From JBBKWX01 sp037969175 (lineage in GTDB: Bacteria; Bacteroidota; Bacteroidia; AKYH767-A; JBBKVM01): 18,125 nucleotides of DNA. The translations under genes and the position numbers were made by a program. The number at the start of each line of letters is the position of its first letter. Positions within the stretch are counted from its first letter, which is position 1. A model generated the notes under the pieces. It saw only the letters and a list, made by a program, of their open reading frames with translations. It did not search any database and had not been told where the DNA came from. This document shows, piece by piece, positions 15,827 through 18,125 of this stretch. The stretch lies in NCBI GenBank assembly GCA_037969175.1, contig JBBKWX010000179.1, positions 1-18,125 on the forward strand, read 5' to 3'.

Positions 15827-16882
15827 ATGAAAAAGTATGCTTTTTATTTATTTACGATTTCCGTACTTGGTCTATGTTTTATTCCGGCAACAAATGCCGT
15901 GGCACAGGCAGGACTTCAGCAACCTGATCAAAGTCAGGCAGCTAAAGTAGTTCAGACCATTGGTCTGACAAAAATGTATGTTCAGTATCACAGTCCATTA
16001 GCTAAGGATCGAAAGATCTGGGGTGATGTGGTACCATATAATGAAGTGTGGCGAGCGGGCGCAAATGAAAACACCACAGTTACATTTTCTACAGATGTTA
16101 CTTTTGCCGGAAAAAATGTTTCTGCCGGAACCTATGGTCTGCATATGATCCCTTCAGCCAAAGATTGGATCATTATCCTGAATAAAGATAAAGATTCATG
16201 GGGAAGTTTTTTCTATGATGAATCAAGAGATGTAGCCCGGGTAAATGTTACACCTACACAAGTTGCGCATCAGGATTGGCTGAGTTATACATTTGAAGAA
16301 CCTGCTAATGATAATGTTAAAATGGTTTTGAGATGGGAAAAACTGCGTGTTGCAATTCCTGTTTCTGTTGATCTGAATACAACCGTTTTGGCATCCATGA
16401 ACACAGAACTGAAGGGTGTTTCCGGCTTTGGATGGCAGGGCTATAATCAGGCTGCTAATTTTTCATTGAAGAATAATTATAAACTAGATGAAGCATTAAA
16501 GTTCGCAGAAAGATCCATTGGTATAGCTCCCAACTTTACAAACACAGCTACAAAATCGCAAATATTGGCGAAGATGGGTAAGAAGACGGAAGCTGATGCA
16601 ACTATGGCAAAAGCCATGACCATGGCCGATGAAACTCAATTGAATACATATGGATATCAGTTGATGGGAGAAGGAAATGACAAGAAAGCTCAAGAAATAT
16701 TTGAGATGAATGTTAAAAAATATCCTGAAAGCTGGAATGTTTATGACAGCCTTGCTGAGTGTTATGAAAAACAGGGAAATACTAAATTAGCTGTCGCAAA
16801 TTATAAGACAGCCCTGGCTAAAGCACCCGATGGGCAAAAGGAAAGGATCACAAAAACGATCAGTAAATTAGCTGCTAAATAA
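15827..16882 (+). CDS. Secreted DUF2911 protein with TPR-like C-terminus
   Basis: A 351-residue exported protein of unknown function. The signal peptide covers residues 1-27 with likely cleavage after AVAQ. The DUF2911 domain spans about 40-175 and shows the family phrases VQYHSPLAKDRKIWGDVVPYNEVWRAGANENTTVTFS, SAGTYGLHMIP and WIIILNKDKDSWGSFFYDES. Residues about 200-345 look like four helical TPR-type repeats, for example LDEALKFAERSIGIAPN, KKAQEIFEMNVKKYPESWNVYDSLAECY and KLAVANYKTALAKAP. No T9SS sorting domain or lipobox is present, so a periplasmic location is expected. It follows the OB-fold gene by 29 bases and ends 17 bases before the convergent glycosyltransferase gene. The domain calls are recalled, and the role is unknown. 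Confidence 0.85.
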   Translation: MKKYAFYLFTISVLGLCFIPATNAVAQAGLQQPDQSQAAKVVQTIGLTKMYVQYHSPLAKDRKIWGDVVPYNEVWRAGANENTTVTFSTDVTFAGKNVSAGTYGLHMIPSAKDWIIILNKDKDSWGSFFYDESRDVARVNVTPTQVAHQDWLSYTFEEPANDNVKMVLRWEKLRVAIPVSVDLNTTVLASMNTELKGVSGFGWQGYNQAANFSLKNNYKLDEALKFAERSIGIAPNFTNTATKSQILAKMGKKTEADATMAKAMTMADETQLNTYGYQLMGEGNDKKAQEIFEMNVKKYPESWNVYDSLAECYEKQGNTKLAVANYKTALAKAPDGQKERITKTISKLAAK

Positions 16883-16899
16883 ACTAACAGAGATCACAA

Positions 16900-17877
16900 T
16901 TATAAAAGATCTCGAACATCAATTGTCAATGCACATTTGAAATGCCCTTCGGGGCATTTCTTATATCCGTGTAACCCGCAGGGGCGGCAGGAAAGTGTTT
17001 CTTTGGTTTCTATGATGCGAGAATTTTCTGAACGAGGCCCAAATCCAAAAGCAGGAATCGTACTGCAAAAAATTGCGGTGACCGGGGCGTTCATAGCAGA
17101 CGCGAGATGAAGAGGAGCAGAGTCATTCACATAATTCATTTTTGCACTCTTCATCAATACCGCACTGGCAGCCAAACTCAGCTTGCCACATAAATTTTCT
17201 ACCTGAATATTTTTTGTTGCATTGCGAATTTCTTCACATGCCTTAAAATCTGAAGGGGCACCCAACAAATAAACTTTGTGTTCTAATTTGTCGATCAGCT
17301 CTATCCATTTTGATGCAGGAAATTGTTTTGTAAACCAAACGGAAGTGGGTGCGATACAATAATATATTCCTTGTAAATAGGGCAGGGCAGAGGCTTTGTC
17401 CTTTTCTCCCGGAAATAATTCCATCGGATAATTTTCCTCGCTTCCAAGATCTTTTATCAATGATAAATTGCGATCCGTTTCATGGACAGCATTCAATTCA
17501 TCACCGAAAACATGTTTTATTTTTTTATCAAACATAAAAGAAAAAGGATTTTTGTCAAAACCTATCTTCAATTTTCCACCTGAAAAAGCAGTGAGTAAAC
17601 CTGTGCTGCCAAAGCGTTGCAGATTTATCACAACATCGTATTTATTGCTTCGGATCTGTTTGATATTTTCTAACCAGGAACTCCATTTACGATCTTTTTT
17701 ATCCCAGATCAATAAATTATTTATTCCGGGATGATGTTGTAATAAGGATTCATTTCCTTTCCGGATCAATACATCTATTCTTGCCTCCGGAAAGTCTCTT
17801 CTGAGTTTTCCGATAACGGGCGTGGCAAGAATCACATCGCCAATGAAGGCTGTTTGTATAACCAGAAAAGAATTCAT
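16900..17877 (-). CDS. Glycosyltransferase family 9 (heptosyltransferase-like)
   Basis: GT-B fold enzyme resembling ADP-heptose:LPS heptosyltransferases, acting at the inner face of the inner membrane in lipopolysaccharide core assembly. The start MNSFLVIQTAFIGDVILATPVIGKL is the family's N-terminal signature. The second half has CIAPTSVWFTKQFPASKWIEL, NLCGKLSLAASAVLMKSA, and the sugar-nucleotide motif NDSAPLHLASAMNAPVTAIF. The cysteine-rich end (CRPCG, KKCPEGHFKC) is seen in many GT9 enzymes of Bacteroidota. The length of 325 residues is normal. The sugar donor cannot be fixed from sequence, so no gene symbol is given. It starts 2 bases after the dapD stop, so they share a transcript. A perfect hairpin lies in its last codons (16939-16960). 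Confidence 0.88.
   Translation of the reverse strand: MNSFLVIQTAFIGDVILATPVIGKLRRDFPEARIDVLIRKGNESLLQHHPGINNLLIWDKKDRKWSSWLENIKQIRSNKYDVVINLQRFGSTGLLTAFSGGKLKIGFDKNPFSFMFDKKIKHVFGDELNAVHETDRNLSLIKDLGSEENYPMELFPGEKDKASALPYLQGIYYCIAPTSVWFTKQFPASKWIELIDKLEHKVYLLGAPSDFKACEEIRNATKNIQVENLCGKLSLAASAVLMKSAKMNYVNDSAPLHLASAMNAPVTAIFCSTIPAFGFGPRSENSRIIETKETLSCRPCGLHGYKKCPEGHFKCALTIDVRDLL
16939..16960 (+). terminator. UUCG hairpin inside the convergent GT9 gene
   Basis: GAAATGCCC (16939-16947) and GGGCATTTC (16952-16960) form a perfect 9-base stem around TTCG, again a C(UUCG)G tetraloop when read on the plus strand. It sits 57 bases after the DUF2911 stop and is followed by TTATAT, an incomplete U-run. 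It may end the plus-strand transcript while coding for HF-G-E-P-CK on the minus strand. The structure is certain; the termination role is inferred. Confidence 0.55.
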
Positions 17878-17879
17878 CT

Positions 17880-18125
17880 TTAAACAGCAACGTTATGTTC
17901 GCGAAGTGCAGAATTGAGTGATGTTTTTTTATCCGTGCTTTCTTTACGCTGTCCGATGATCAAAGCACATGGAACTCCATACGTTCCTGCTGCAAATTTC
18001 TTATCCAGGGTACCCGGAATCACTACCGAACGAGGTGGTACAAAGCCTTTATATTCTACAGGCTCAGGTCCTGTCACATCAATTATTTTTGTGCTCATTG
18101 TCAATACGACATTCGCTCCCAATAC
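17880..18125 (-). CDS. dapD: Tetrahydrodipicolinate N-succinyltransferase, C-terminal part
   Basis: Cut by the right edge; the frame is open through base 18125, so the 80 or so residues seen are the end of a protein usually about 270 long. DapD succinylates tetrahydrodipicolinate in the pathway to diaminopimelate and lysine. The visible part begins GANVVLTMSTKIIDVTG, from the last turns of the left-handed beta-helix, and continues with EPVEYKGFVPPRSVVIPGT, GVPCALIIGQRKESTDKKTSLN and ALREHNVAV, all typical of the DapD C-terminus. A TTG at 18122 is internal, not a start. The downstream GT9 gene begins 2 bases after the stop. Confidence 0.93.
   Translation of the reverse strand, partial: VLGANVVLTMSTKIIDVTGPEPVEYKGFVPPRSVVIPGTLDKKFAAGTYGVPCALIIGQRKESTDKKTSLNSALREHNVAV

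Noticed and set aside
1..18125. CRISPR array, tRNA or rRNA genes, prophage or insertion sequence
   Set aside because: No regularly spaced repeats, cloverleaf sequences, integrase/transposase or target duplications were seen, and coding density by known core genes leaves little room.

Overview
The window is chromosomal DNA from a member of the Bacteroidota, most likely a free-living or environmental lineage near the Sphingobacteriia/Chitinophagia (class-level placement is inference). The evidence is: a type IX secretion (T9SS) component, PorQ, and a predicted T9SS cargo protein with a type A C-terminal sorting domain; signal peptides ending in -AQ or -SQ; a DUF2911 protein; moderate-to-low GC by eye; and several TAnnTTTG boxes, the phylum's characteristic -7 promoter element, upstream of genes. 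No rRNA, tRNA, CRISPR array, insertion sequence, phage gene or integration site was seen. The region looks like ordinary, densely packed core genome.

Layout. Bases 1-4254 (+): the 3' part of lon, then porQ, cmk and ispH. Bases 4255-6410: a leader carrying a -7 box and a weak hairpin, then rpsA (ribosomal protein S1) and a strong C(UUCG)G terminator. Bases 6440-7962 (+): pyrR and pyrB, both pyrimidine genes. Bases 8007-10983 (+): a well-formed promoter followed by a STAS-domain gene, a small T9SS cargo gene, rnz (ribonuclease Z) and an N-acetylglucosamine kinase-like gene. Bases 10958-13703 (-): a compact run, read leftward, of a pRiA4b ORF-3-like gene, miaA and an MFS transporter. Bases 13767-15176 (-): a CCA-adding enzyme family gene, apparently starting at TTG. 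Bases 15177-15374 are a divergent, AT-rich intergenic region. Bases 15375-16882 (+): a membrane-anchored OB-fold (tRNA_anti-like) protein and a secreted DUF2911/TPR protein. Bases 16900-18125 (-): a family 9 glycosyltransferase preceded by the 3' end of dapD, which runs off the right edge.

How the genes fit together. Three proteins act on tRNA (RNase Z, MiaA, CCA-adding enzyme), though in separate transcription units. PorQ and the sorting-domain protein are two ends of one export pathway. Lysine/diaminopimelate synthesis (dapD), the GT9 enzyme and the amino-sugar kinase relate to the cell envelope. The order cmk-ispH-rpsA is notable because the same three functions are linked, with IspH and S1 fused, in clostridia.

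I did not find a clearly new biological system. The most useful leads are the uncharacterised OB-fold/DUF2911 pair, the pRiA4b ORF-3-like gene with its extreme acidic tail beside miaA, the T9SS cargo gene between a STAS gene and rnz, a UUCG hairpin embedded in the glycosyltransferase gene, and a marked excess of GATC.
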